Below are positions 1 to 10,739 of a DNA stretch of 64,000 bases, one piece after another (position 1 is the stretch's first letter; every line of letters begins with the position of its first letter). Source of the DNA: Coriaria nepalensis (Eukaryota > Streptophyta > Magnoliopsida > Cucurbitales > Coriariaceae); the NCBI GenBank assembly GCA_027186245.1, contig CP114481.1:22103501-22167500 (forward strand). Reading direction: 5' to 3'. The position numbers and the translations under genes are program-made. Under the pieces are notes generated by a model. It saw nothing but the letters and a program-made list of their open reading frames with translations, ran no database searches and was not told the DNA's origin.

Positions 1-417
1 TCAAAATTAATTCGAACGAATTCTATTTTCGCCCTTCAAACATTATTTTCTTACATAACTTGCAATTAATCTACTGAAGACAACAATGCATTATTTTAGC
101 ATTAAAAAGCATATCACTCAGTCTTTTCAATCATTAAATTGTTTGAAGGCACTTCAAACAAATTCTATTTTTGAATTTAGAACACGACTTTCATGCATAA
201 CTTGCACTTGAACTATTGAAGGCAACTATTCATTTTTTTAGCCTTAAAGTCATATTATTGCGTCTCTTTTAGTCATTAAATCTTTCTAAATCACTTCTAA
301 CGAAATTCGGCCTTTAAACATGACTTTCGTTCATAACTTGCAGTTGATCTATTGAAGGCAACAATGCATTTGTTTAGCCTTAAAGTCATGTCACTGAGTC
401 TGTTCTAGTCATTAAAT
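1..417 (+). repeat. Partial first 420-bp unit (A lacks its first 3 bases)
   Basis: The window opens inside the array, three bases into an A monomer. A occupies 1-139, B 140-281 and C 282-417. This is unit 1 of the six-unit cassette. Its markers are 'acttcaaaca' in B and 'cacttctaacg' followed by 'ttcgttcataa' in C. It has close copies at 2,518, 6,718, 10,918 and 15,118. No array edge is seen here, so the satellite continues to the left. Confidence 0.95.
233..239 (+). other. T7 tract of monomer B
   Basis: A run of seven T follows 'caactattca' in most B monomers. It is the most length-unstable place in the array: the +1 events in units 18,058, 24,359, 26,460 and 27,721 all map to this tract. 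Such T-tracts can bend or stiffen DNA and could influence nucleosome placement, which is inference only. Confidence 0.6.
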
Positions 418-559
418 CATTCTAAATTAATTCGAAAGAATTCTATTTTCGCCCTTCAAACATTATTTTCTTACATAACTTGCAATTAATCGACTAAAGA
501 CAACAATGCATTATTTTAGCATTAAAAAGCATATCACTCAGTCTTTTCAATCATTAAAC
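418..559 (+). repeat. Monomer A (142 bp)
   Basis: A is the most distinct of the three monomers. It opens with an AT-rich stretch around 'ttcgaacgaattc' (here the variant 'ttcgaaagaa'). It then has 'tacataacttgcaattaat', a segment 'ctactgaagacaacaatgc', and a short direct repeat 'gcattattttagcatt' before 'aaaaagcatatcactcagtc'. It ends with 'caatcattaaat'. Most A copies carry one GAATTC (EcoRI) site near their start, while B and C consensus copies do not, which predicts a 420-bp EcoRI ladder. Similarity to B and C is clear in the core and at the 3' end but weaker between them. Confidence 0.93.
474..484 (+). other. Conserved core motif cataacttgca
   Basis: The 11-base string 'cataacttgca' occurs in A (474-484), B (616-626) and C (752-762) of the reference unit, at aligned positions, and in most other units. 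It is the longest string shared unchanged by all three monomer types. Conservation across otherwise diverged monomers makes it a candidate protein-binding or structurally constrained site. No binding protein can be named from the sequence. Changed copies exist, for example 'cataactcgca', 'cataacatgca' and 'cataactagca'. Confidence 0.6.
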
Positions 560-701
560 TGTTTGAAGGCACTTCGAACCAGTACTATTTTTGAATTTAG
601 AACACGACTTTCATGCATAACTTGCACTTGATCTATTGAAGGAAACTATTCATTTTTTAAGCCTTAAAATCATATTATTGCATCTCTTTTAGTCATTAAA
701 T
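560..701 (+). repeat. Monomer B (142 bp)
   Basis: B begins 'tgtttgaaggcacttc', continues through 'ctatttttgaatttagaac' and 'gactttcatgcataacttgc', and has a diagnostic 'ggcaactattca' followed by a T6-T7 tract. It ends 'attattgcgtctcttttagt' then 'cattaaat'. B differs from C mainly by a longer 5' part (6 bp more), by 'ggcaactatt' where C has 'ggcaacaatg', and by 'attattgcgtctc' where C has 'gtcactgagtc'. These differences let hybrid B/C and C/B monomers be recognised elsewhere in the window. Confidence 0.93.
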
Positions 702-837
702 CTTTCTGAATCACTTCGAATGAAATTCGGCCTTTAAACATGACTTTCGTGCATAACTTGCAGTTGACCTTTTGAAGGCAACAATGCATTTGTTTAGCCT
801 TAAAGTCATGTCACTGAGTCTCTTCTAGTCATTAAAT
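702..837 (+). repeat. Monomer C (136 bp)
   Basis: C begins 'ctttctgaatcacttcgaa', then 'aaattcggcctttaaacatg', 'actttcgtgcataacttgc', 'ggcaacaatgcatttgttta' and 'gccttaaagtcatgtcactg'. It ends 'ctagtcattaaat'. It is 6 bp shorter than A and B because of a gap before 'cctttaaac', and its core motif therefore starts about 50 bases in rather than 56. A recurring subtype has 'cacttccttcgaaattcgg' with 'cgtatataact', for example near 5,758, 14,158, 18,358, 20,878, 22,558, 23,818, 45,510 and 47,610. Confidence 0.93.
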
Positions 838-848
838 CATTCTAAATT

Positions 849-862
849 AATTCGAACGAATT
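849..862. other. Short dyad AATTCG-AA-CGAATT in monomer A
   Basis: Canonical A copies hold a perfect inverted repeat with 6-base arms and a 2-base centre. It overlaps the EcoRI site at 858-863. Equivalent positions in B and C are related but do not form the dyad. Across the window the dyad is often broken, giving 'ttcgaaagaa', 'ttcaaacgaa', 'ttagaacgaa' and 'ttggaactaa'. Either it is not under strong constraint or it is decaying through its two CpG sites. Confidence 0.6.
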
Positions 863-2339
863 CTATTTTCTCCCTTCAAATATTATTTTCTTACATAACT
901 GGCAATTAACCTACTGAAGACAACAATGCATTATTTTTGCATTAAAAAGCATATCACTCAGTCTTTTCAATCATTAAATTGTTTGAAGGCACTTCAAACA
1001 AATTCTATTTTTGAATTTAGAACACGAATTTCATGCATAACATGCACTTGAACCATTGAAGGCAACTATTCATTTTTTTAGCCTTAAAGTCATATTATTG
1101 CGTCTCTTTTAGTCATTAAATCTTTTTGAATCACTTCGAATAAAATTCGGCCTTTAAACATGATTTTCGTGCATAACTTGTAGTTGATCTATTGAAGGCA
1201 ACAATGCATTTGTTTAGCCTTAAAGTCATGTCACGGAGTCTCTTCTAGTCATTAAATCATTTAAAATTAATTCAAACGAATTCTATTTTCGCCCTTCAAA
1301 CATTATTTTCTTACATAACTTGCAATTAATCTACTGAAGACAACAATGCATTATTTTAGCATTAAAAAGCATATCACTCAGTCTTTTCAATCATTAAATT
1401 GTTTGAAGGCACTTCGAACCAATTCTATTTTTGAATTTAGAACCCCACTTTCATGGATAACTTGCACTTGAACTATTAAAGGCAACTATTCATTTTTTTA
1501 GCCTTAAAGTCATATTATTGGGTCTCTTTTAGTCATTAAATCTTTCTATATCACTTCGAACGAAATTCGGCCTTTAAACATGACTTTCGTGCATAACTTG
1601 TAGTTGATCTATTGAAGGCAACAATGCATTTGTTTAGCCTTAAAGTCATGTCACGGAGTCTCTTCTAGTCATTAAATCATTCAAAATTAATTCGAACGAA
1701 TTCTATTTTCGCCCTTCAAACATTATTTTCTTACATAACTTGCAATTAATCTACTGAAGACAACAATGCATTATTTTAGCATTAAAAAGCATATCACTCA
1801 GTCTTTTCAATCATTAAATTGTTTGAAGGCACTTCGAACCAGTACTATTTTTGAATTTAGAACACAACTTTCATGCATAACTTGCACTTGATCTATTGAA
1901 GGCAACTATTCAATTTTTTAGCCTTAAAGTCATATTATTGCGTCTCTTTTAGTCGTTAAATCTTTCTGAATCACTTCGAATGAAATTCGGCCTTTAAACA
2001 TGACTTTCGTGCATAACTTGCAGTTGATCTTTTGAAGGCAACAATGCATTTGTTTAGCCTTAAAGTCATGTCACTGAGTCTCTTCTAGTCATTAAATCAT
2101 TCTAAATTAATTCGAACGAATTCTATTTTCTCCCTTCAAATATTATTTTCTTACATAACTGGCAATTAATCTACTGAAGACAACAATGCATTGTTTTAGC
2201 ATTAAAAAGCATATCACACAGTCTTTTCAATCATTAAATTGTTTGAAGGCACTTCGAACCAATTCTATTTTTGATTTTAGAACACGACTTTCATGCATAA
2301 CTTGCACTTGAACTATTGAAGGCAACTATTCATTTTTTT

Positions 2340-5300
2340 AGCCTTAAAGTCATACTATTGGGTCTCTTTTAGTCATTAAATCTTTCTAAATCACTTCGAA
2401 CGAAATTCGGCCTTTAAACATGACTTTCGTGCATAACTTGCAGTTGATCTATTGAAGGCAACAATGCATTTGATTAGCCTTAAAGTCATGTCACTGAGTC
2501 TGTTCTAGTCATTAAATCATTCTAAATTAATTCGAACGAATTCTATTTTCGCCCTTCAAACATTATTTTCTTACATAACTTGCAATTAATCTACTGAAGA
2601 CAACAATGCATTATTTTAGCATTAAAAAGCATATCACTCAGTCTTTTCAATCATTAAATTGTTTGAAGGCACTTCAAACAAATTCTATTTTTGAATTTAG
2701 AACACGACTTTCATGCATAACTTGCACTTGAACTATTGAAGGCAACTATTCATTTTTTTAGCCTTAAAGTCATATTATTGCGTCTCTTTTAGTCATTAAA
2801 TCTTTCTAAATCACTTCTAACGAAATTCGGCCTTTAAACATGACTTTCGTTCATAACTTGCAGTTGATCTATTGAAGGCAACAATGCATTTGTTTAGCCT
2901 TAAAGTCATGTCACTGAGTCTGTTCTAGTCATTAAATCATTCTAAATTAATTCGAAAGAATTCTATTTTCGCCCTTCAAACATTATTTTCTTACATAACT
3001 TGCAATTAATCGACTAAAGACAACAATGCATTATTTTAGCATTAAAAAGCATATCACTCAGTCTTTTCAATCATTAAACTGTTTGAAGGCACTTCGAACC
3101 AGTACTATTTTTGAATTTTGAACACGACTTTCATGCATAACTTGCACTTGATCTATTGAAGGAAACTATTCATTTTTTAAGCCTTAAAATCATATTATTG
3201 CATCTCTTTTAGTCATTAAATCTTTCTGAATCACTTCGAATGAAATTCGGCCTTTAAACATGACTTTCGTGCATAACTTGCAGTTGACCTTTTGAAGGCA
3301 ACAATGCATTTGTTTAGCCTTAAAGTCATGTCACTGAGTCTCTTCTAGTCATTAAATCATTCTAAATTAATTCGAACGAATTCTATTTTCTCCCTTCAAA
3401 TATTATTTTCTTACATAACTGGCAATTAACCTACTGAAGACAACAATGCATTATTTTTGCATTAAAAAGCATATCACTCAGTCTTTTCAATCATTAAATT
3501 GTTTGAAGGCACTTCAAACAAATTCTATTTTTGAATTTAGAACACGAATTTCATGCATAACATGCACTTGAACCATTGAAGGCAACTATTCATTTTTTTA
3601 GCCTTAAAGTCATATTATTGCGTCTCTTTTAGTCATTAAATCTTTTTGAATCACTTCGAATAAAATTCGGCCTTTAAACATGATTTTCGTGCATAACTTG
3701 CAGTTGATCTATTGAAGGCAACAATGCATTTGTTTAGCCTTAAAGTCATGTCACGGAGTCTCTTCTAGTCATTAAATCATTTAAAATTAATTCAAACGAA
3801 TTCTATTTTCGCCCTTCAAACATTATTTTCTTACATAACTTGCAATTAATCTACTGAAGACAACAATGCATTATTTTAGCATTAAAAAGCATATCACTCA
3901 GTCTTTTCAATCATTAAATTGTTTGAAGGCACTTCGAACCAATTCTATTTTTGAATTTAGAACCCCACTTTCATGGATAACTTGCACTTGAACTATTAAA
4001 GGCAACTATTCATTTTTTTAGCCTTAAAGTCATATTATTGGGTCTCTTTTAGTCATTAAATCTTTCTATATCACTTCGAACGAAATTCGGCCTTTAAACA
4101 TGACTTTCGTGCATAACTTGTAGTTGATCTATTGAAGGCAACAATGCATTTGTTTAGCCTTAAAGTCATGTCACGGAGTCTCTTCTAGTCATTAAATCAT
4201 TCAAAATTAATTCGAACGAATTCTATTTTCGCCCTTCAAACATTATTTTCTTACATAACTTGCAATTAATCTACTGAAGACAACAATGCATTATTTTAGC
4301 ATTAAAAAGCATATCACTCAGTCTTTTCAATCATTAAATTGTTTGAAGGCACTTCGAACCAGTACTATTTTTGAATTTAGAACACAACTTTCATGCATAA
4401 CTTGCACTTGATCTATTGAAGGCAACTATTCAATTTTTTAGCCTTAAAGTCATATTATTGCGTCTCTTTTAGTCGTTAAATCTTTCTGAATCACTTCGAA
4501 TGAAATTCGGCCTTTAAACATGACTTTCGTGCATAACTTGCAGTTGATCTTTTGAAGGCAACAATGCATTTGTTTAGCCTTAAAGTCATGTCACTGAGTC
4601 TCTTCTAGTCATTAAATCATTCTAAATTAATTCGAACGAATTCTATTTTCTCCCTTCAAATATTATTTTCTTACATAACTTGCAATTAATCTACTGAAGA
4701 CAACAATGCATTATTTTAGCATTAAAAAGCATATCACACAGTCTTTTCAATCATTAAATTGTTTGAAGGCACTTCGAACCAATTCTATTTTTGAATTTAG
4801 AACACGACTTTCATGCATAACTTGCACTTGAACTATTGAAGGCAACTATTCATTTTTTTAGCCTTGAAGTCATATTATTGCGTCTCGTTTAGTCATTAAA
4901 TCTTTCTGAATCACTTCGAATGAAATTCGGCCTTTAAACATGACTTTCGTGCATAATTTGCAGTTGATCTTTTGAAGGCAACAATGCATCTGTTTAGCCT
5001 TAAAGTCATGTCACTGAGTCTCTTCTAGTCATTAAATCATTCTAAATTAATTCGAACGAATTCAATTTTCGCACTTTAAACATTGTTTTCTTACATAACT
5101 TGCAATTAATCTACTGAAGACAACAATGCATTATTTTAGCATTAAAAAGCATATCACACAGTCTTTTCAATCATTAAATTGTTTGAAGGCACTTCGAACC
5201 AATTCTATTTTTGAATTTAGAACACGACTTTCATGCATAACTTGCACTTGAACTATTGAAGGCAACTATTCATTTTTTTAGCCTTGAAGTCATATTATTG

Positions 5301-7350
5301 CGTCTCGTTTAGTCATTAAATCTTTCTGAATCACTTCGAATGAAATTCGGCCTTTAAACATGACTTTCGTGCATAACTAGCAGTTGATCTATTGAAGGCA
5401 ACAATGCATTTGTTTAGCCTTAAAGTCTTGTCACTGAGTCTGTTCTAGTCATTAAATCATTCTAAATTAATTCGAACGAATTCGATTTTCGCCCTTTAAG
5501 CATTATTTTCTTACATAACTTGCAATTAATCTACTGAAGACAACAATGCATTATTTTAGCATTAAAAAGCATATCACTCAGTCTTCTCAATCATTAAATT
5601 GTTTGATGGCACTTCGAACAAATTCTATTTTTGAATTTAGAACCCGACTTTCATGCATAACTTGCACTTGAACTATTAAAGGCAACTATTCATTTTTTTA
5701 GCCTTAAAGTCATATTATTGCGTCTCTTTTAGTCATTAAATCTTTCTAAATCACTTCCTTCGAAATTCGGCCTTTAAACATGACTTTCGTATATAACTTG
5801 CAGTTGATCTATTGAAGGCAACAATGCATTTGTTTAGCCTTAAAGTCATGTCACTGAGTCTCTTGTAGTCATTAAATCATTCTAAATTAATTCGAACGAA
5901 TTCTATTTTCGCCTTTCAATCATTATTTTCTTACATAACTTGCAATTAATCTACTGAAGACAACAATGCATTATTTTAGCATTAAGAAGCATATCACTCA
6001 GTCTTTTCAATCATTAAATTGTTTGAAAGCACTTCGAACAAATTCTATTTTTGAATTTAGAACTCGACTTTCATGCATAACTTGCACTTGAACTATTGAA
6101 GGCAACTATTCATTTTTTTAGCCTTAAAGTCATATTATTGCGTCTCTTTTAGTCATTAAATCTTTCTACATCACTTCGAACGAAATTCGGCCTTTAAACA
6201 TGACTTTCGTGCATAACTTGCACTTGATCTTTTGAAGGCAACAATGCATTTGTTTAGCCTTAAAGTCATGTCATTGAGTCTCTTCTGGTCATTAAATCAT
6301 TCTAAATTAATTCGAACGAATTCTATTTTCGCCCTTCAAATATTATTTTCTTACATAACTTGCAATTAATCTACTGAAGACAACAATGCATTATTTTAGC
6401 AATAAAAAGCATATCACTCAGTCTTTTCAATCATTCAATTGTTTGAAGGCACTTCGAACCAATTCTATTTTTGAATTTAGAACACGACTTTCATGCATAA
6501 CTTGCACTTGATCTATTGAAGGCAACTATTCATTTTTTTAGCCTTAAAATCATATTATTGCATCTCTTTTAGTCATTAAATCTTTCTGAATCACTTCGAA
6601 TGAAATTCGGCCTTTAAACATGACTTTCGTGCATAACTTGCAGTTGATCTATTGAAGGCAACAATGCATTTGTTTAGCCTTAAAGTCATGTCACGGTGTC
6701 TCTTCTAGTCATTAAATCATTCAAAATTAATTCGAACGAATTCTATTTTCGCCCTTCAAACATTATTTTCTTACATAACTTGCAATTAATCTACTGAAGA
6801 CAACAATGCATTATTTTAGCATTAAAAAGCATATCACTCAGTCTTTTCAATCATTAAATTGTTTGAAGGCACTTCAAACAAATTCTATTTTTGAATTTAG
6901 AACACGACTTTCATGCATAACTTGCACTTGAACTATTGAAGGCAACTATTCATTTTTTTAGCCTTAAAGTCATATTATTGCGTCTCTTTTAGTCATTAAA
7001 TCTTTCTAAATCACTTCTAACGAAATTCGGCCTTTAAACATGACTTTCGGTCATAACTTGCAGTTGATCTATTGAAGGCAACAATGCATTTGTTTAGCCT
7101 TAAAGTCATGTCACTGAGTCTGTTCTAGTCATTAAATCATTCAAAATTAATTCGAACGAATTCTATTTTCGCCCTTCAAACATTATTTTCTTACATAACT
7201 TGCAATTAATCGACTAAAGACAACAATGCATTATTTTAGCATTAAAAAGCATATCACTCAGTCTTTTCAATCATTAAACTGTTTGAAGGCACTTCGAACC
7301 AGTACTATTTTTGAATTTAGAACACGACTTTCATGCATAACTTGCACTTG
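2340..7350. repeat. About 5-kb duplicated block, left copy
   Basis: About 5,010 bp here match 10,740-15,750 at a constant offset of 8,400 bp (20 units). Rare variants shared by both copies include 'gcactttaaacattg' (5,071 and 13,471), 'acaatgcatctg' (4,981 and 13,381), 'attaagaagc' (5,981 and 14,381), 'tcttctggtc' (6,281 and 14,681), 'tcattcaatt' (6,431 and 14,831) and 'tcacggtgtc' (6,691 and 15,091). By eye I count about eight mismatches, roughly 99.8% identity. The left edge lies in a B monomer near 2,340 and the right edge in a B monomer near 7,350. Confidence 0.88.
2518..5037. repeat. Six-unit (2,520-bp) cassette, copy 2
   Basis: This is a tandem copy of the 1-2,517 cassette with the same six marker sets in the same order. 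Unit 6 (4,618-5,037) differs from copy 1 after about 4,860, carrying 'gccttgaagt', 'gtctcgttt' and 'gcataatttg'. The same unit-6 form is present in copy 3 at 13,018-13,437. Copy 2 is also the left part of the large block duplicated 8,400 bp downstream. Confidence 0.9.
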
Positions 7351-7557
7351 ATCTATTGAAGGCAACTATTCATTTTTTAAGCCTTAAAGTCATATTATTG
7401 CGTCTCTTTTAGTCGTTAAATCTTTCTGAATCACTTCGAATGAAATTCGGCCTTTAAACATGACTTTCGTGCATAACTTGCAGTTGATCTTTTGAAGGCA
7501 ACAATGCATTTGTTTAGCCTTAAAGTCATGTCACTGAGTCTCTTCTAGTCATTAAAT
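6718..7557. repeat. Partial cassette, units 1-2
   Basis: Units at 6,718 and 7,138 carry the unit-1 markers ('cacttctaacg', here with 'tttcggtcataac') and unit-2 markers ('cgactaaaga', 'agtactattt'). In the second unit the B monomer switches after about 7,360 to unit-5 markers ('gccttaaagt', 'agtcgttaaa'). This marks a recombination junction. The counterpart at 15,118-15,957 keeps the unit-2 form throughout. Confidence 0.82.
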
Positions 7558-7799
7558 CATTCTAAATTAATTCGAACGAATTCGATTTTCGCCCTTTAAA
7601 CACTATTTTCTTACATAACTTGCAATTAATCTACTGAAGACAACAATGCATTATTTTAGCATTAAAAAGCATATCACTCAGTCTTTTCAATCATTAAATT
7701 GTTTGAAGGCACTTCGAACCAATTCTATTTTTGAATTTAGAACACGACTTTCATGCATAACTTGCACTTGAACTATTGAAGGCAACTATTCATTTTTTT

Positions 7800-10077
7800 A
7801 GCCTTAAAGTCATATTATTGCGTCTCTTTTAGTCATTAAATCTTTTTGAATCACTTCGAATAAAATTCGGCCTTTAAACATGATTTTCGTGCATAACTTG
7901 CAGTTGATCTATTGAAGGCAACAATGCATTTGTTTAGCCTTAAAGTCATGTCACGGAGTCTCTTCTAGTCATTAAATCATTTAAAATTAATTCAAACGAA
8001 TTCTATTTTCGCCCTTCAAACATTATTTTCTTACATAACTTGCAATTAATCTACTGAAGACAACAATGCATTATTTTAGCATTAAAAAGCATATCACTCA
8101 GTCTTTTCAATCATTAAATTGTTTGAAGGCACTTCGAACCAATTCTATTTTTGAATTTAGAACCCCACTTTCATGGATAACTTGCACTTGAACTATTAAA
8201 GGCAACTATTCATTTTTTTAGCCTTAAAGTCATATTATTGGGTCTCTTTTAGTCATTAAATCTTTCTATATCACTTCGAACGAAATTCGGCCTTTAAACA
8301 TGACTTTCGTGCATAACTTGTAGTTGATCTATTGAAGGCAACAATGCATTTGTTTAGCCTTAAAGTCATGTCACGGAGTCTCTTCTAGTCATTAAATCAT
8401 TCAAAATTAATTCGAACGAATTCTATTTTCGCCCTTCAAACATTATTTTCTTACATAACTTGCAATTAATCTACTGAAGACAACAATGCATTATTTTAGC
8501 ATTAAAAAGCATATCACTCAGTCTTTTCAATCATTAAATTGTTTGAAGGCACTTCGAACCAGTACTATTTTTGAATTTAGAACACAACTTTCATGCATAA
8601 CTTGCACTTGATCTATTGAAGGCAACTATTCATTTTTTAAGCCTTAAAATCATATTATTGCATCTCTTTTAGTCATTAAATCTTTCTGAATCACTTCGAA
8701 TGAAATTCGGCCTTTAAACATGACTTTCGTGCATAACTTGTAGTTGACCTTTTGAAGGCAACAATGCATTTGTTTAGCCTTAAAGTCATGTCACTGAGTC
8801 TCTTCTAGTCATTAAATCATTCTAAATTAATTCGAACGAATTCTATTTTCTCCCTTCAAATATTATTTTCTTACATAACTGGCAATTAACCTACTGAAGA
8901 CAACAATGCATTATTTTTGCATTAAAAAGCATATCACTCAGTCTTTTCAATCATTAAATTGTTTGAAGGCACTTCAAACAAATTCTATTTTTGAATTTAG
9001 AACACGAATTTCATGCATAACATGCACTTGAACCATTGAAGGCAACTATTCATTTTTTTAGCCTTAAAGTCATATTATTGCGTCTCTTTTAGTCATTAAA
9101 TCTTTTTGAATCACTTCGAATAAAATTCGGCCTTTAAACATGATTTTCGTGCATAACTTGCAGTTGATCTATTGAAGGCAACAATGCATTTGTTTAGCCT
9201 TAAAGTCATGTCACGGAGTCTCTTCTAGTCATTAAATCATTCAAAATTAATTCAAACGAATTCTATTTTCGCCCTTCAAACATTATTTTCTTACATAACT
9301 TGCAATTAATCTACTGAAGACAACAATGCATTATTTTAGCATTAAAAAGCATATCACTCAGTCTTTTCAATCATTAAATTGTTTGAAGGCACTTCGAACC
9401 AATTCTATTTTTGAATTTAGAACCCCACTTTCATGGATAACTTGCACTTGAACTATTAAAGGCAACTACTCATTTTTTTAGCCTTAAAGTCATATTATTG
9501 GGTCTCTTTTAGTCATTAAATCTTTCTATATCACTTCGAACGAAATTCGGCCTTTAAACATGACTTTCGTGCATAACTTGTAGTTGATCTATTGAAGGCA
9601 ACAATGCATTTGTTTAGCCTTAAAGTCATGTCACGGAGTCTCTTCTAGTCATTAAATCATTCAAAATTAATTCGAACGAATTCTATTTTCGCCCTTCAAA
9701 CATTATTTTCTTACATAACTTGCAATTAATCTACTGAAGACAACAATGCATTATTTTAGCATTAAAAAGCATATCACTCAGTCTTTTCAATCATTAAATT
9801 GTTTGAAGGCACTTCGAACCAGTACTATTTTTGAATTTAGAACACAACTTTCATGCATAACTTGCACTTGATCTATTGAAGGCAACTATTCAATTTTTTA
9901 GCCTTAAAGTCATATTATTGCGTCTCTTTTAGTCGTTAAATCTTTCTGAATCACTTCGAATGAAATTCGGCCTTTAAACATGACTTTCGTGCATAACTTG
10001 CAGTTGATCTTTTGAAGGCAACAATGCATTTGTTTAGCCTTAAAGTCATGTCACTGAGTCTCTTCTAGTCATTAAAT
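7800..10077. repeat. Recombinant partial cassette, units 3-5 then 2-5
   Basis: From about 7,840 the sequence follows unit 3 ('tctttttgaa', 'taaaattcgg'), unit 4 at 7,978 and unit 5 at 8,398. Within the B monomer near 8,630 it switches back to the unit-2 form ('cattttttaa', 'gccttaaaat', 'catctctttt'). It then repeats units 3 (8,818), 4 (9,238) and 5 (9,658). The switch between homologous positions, with no change in 420-bp register, is the expected product of unequal exchange between cassettes. Confidence 0.82.
8590..10077. repeat. Duplicated block, offset 7,140 bp, left copy
   Basis: This block matches 15,730-17,217 at an offset of 7,140 bp (17 units). Shared rare variants are 'tagttgacct' (8,741 and 15,881), the opening 'tcaaaattaattcaaacg' (9,241 and 16,381) and 'ggcaactact' (9,461 and 16,601). 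I saw differences only near its left end, around 8,586 and 8,623. Confidence 0.83.
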
Positions 10078-10710
10078 CATTCTAAATTAATTCGAACGAA
10101 TTCGATTTTCGCCCTTTAAACACTATTTTCTTACATAACTTGCAATTAATCTACTGAAGACAACAATGCATTATTTTAGCATTAAAAAGCATATCACTCA
10201 GTCTTTTCAATCATTAAATTGTTTGAAGGCACTTCGAACCAATTCTATTTTTGAATTTAGAACATGACTTTCATGCACAACTTGCACTTGATCTATTGAA
10301 GGCAACTATTCATTTTTTTAGCCTTAAAGTCATATTATTGGGTCTCTTTTAGTCATTAAATCTTTCTAAATAACTTCGAATGAAATTCAGCCTTTAAACA
10401 TGACTTTCGTGCATAACTAGCAGTTGATCTATTGAAGGCAACAATGCATTTGTTTAGCCTTAAAGTCTTGTCACTGAGTCAGTTCTAGTCATTAAATCAT
10501 TCTAAATTAATTCGAACGAATTCGATTTTCGCCCTTTAAACACTATTTTCTTACATAAATTGCAATTAATCTACTGAAGACAACAATGCATTATTTTAGC
10601 ATTAAAAAGCATATCACTCAGTCTTTTCAATCATTAAATTGTTTGAAAGCACTTCGAACAAATTCTATTTTTGAATTTAGAACACGACTTTCAGGCATAA
10701 CTTGCACTTG
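10078..10710. repeat. Duplicated block, offset 7,560 bp, left copy
   Basis: This block matches 17,638-18,270. Shared rare variants are 'gccctttaaacactatt', 'catgcacaac', 'taacttcgaatgaaattcag', 'gcataactag', 'gtcagttctag', 'ttacataaatt' and 'tcaggcataac'. Because the neighbouring block on the left is displaced by 7,140 bp instead, one extra 420-bp unit (17,218-17,637) sits between the two blocks in the right-hand copy. Confidence 0.82.
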
Positions 10711-10739
10711 AACTATTGAAGGCAACTATTCATTTGTTT

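Larger units (their letters stand above)
418..837 (+). repeat. First complete 420-bp A-B-C unit (reference register)
   Basis: This is the first whole higher-order unit and sets the register used in this annotation. It contains A, B and C in that order. Starts then recur exactly at 418 + 420k up to 18,058, so 42 consecutive complete units show no net insertion or deletion. It is unit 2 of the six-unit cassette. Its markers are 'cgactaaaga' in A, 'agtactattt' and 'ggaaactatt' in B, and 'cagttgacct' in C. The same marker set returns at 2,938 and 11,338, and with small changes at 7,138 and 15,538. Confidence 0.95.
1..2517. repeat. Six-unit (2,520-bp) cassette, copy 1
   Basis: Six successive 420-bp units each carry their own marker variants: unit 1 'cacttctaacg'; unit 2 'cgactaaaga'; unit 3 'ggcaattaac' with 'cataacatgcacttg'; unit 4 'aaccccactttcatgg'; unit 5 'aacacaactt' with 'agtcgttaaa'; unit 6 'atatcacaca'. 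Reading line by line against the next 2,520 bp, the first 2,340 bp differ at only about six positions (3, 599, 1,181, 2,161 and two close to 2,193 and 2,274). The two copies then diverge inside the B monomer of unit 6, at 'catactattggg' versus 'catattattgcg'. Confidence 0.9.

Noticed and set aside
702..730. CENP-B box-like sequence in monomer C ('cttcgaacgaaattcgg')
   Set aside because: It has TTCG and a CGG, but the spacing does not fit the known minimal pattern TTCG-N4-A-NN-CGGG: the CGG is displaced and the third G of CGGG is absent. I do not call it a CENP-B box.
5770..5810. 'cgtatataact' in some C monomers as a TATA-box promoter
   Set aside because: It is a two-base variant of the normal 'cgtgcataact' in a 30% GC repeat. 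No start site, gene or other promoter context follows it.
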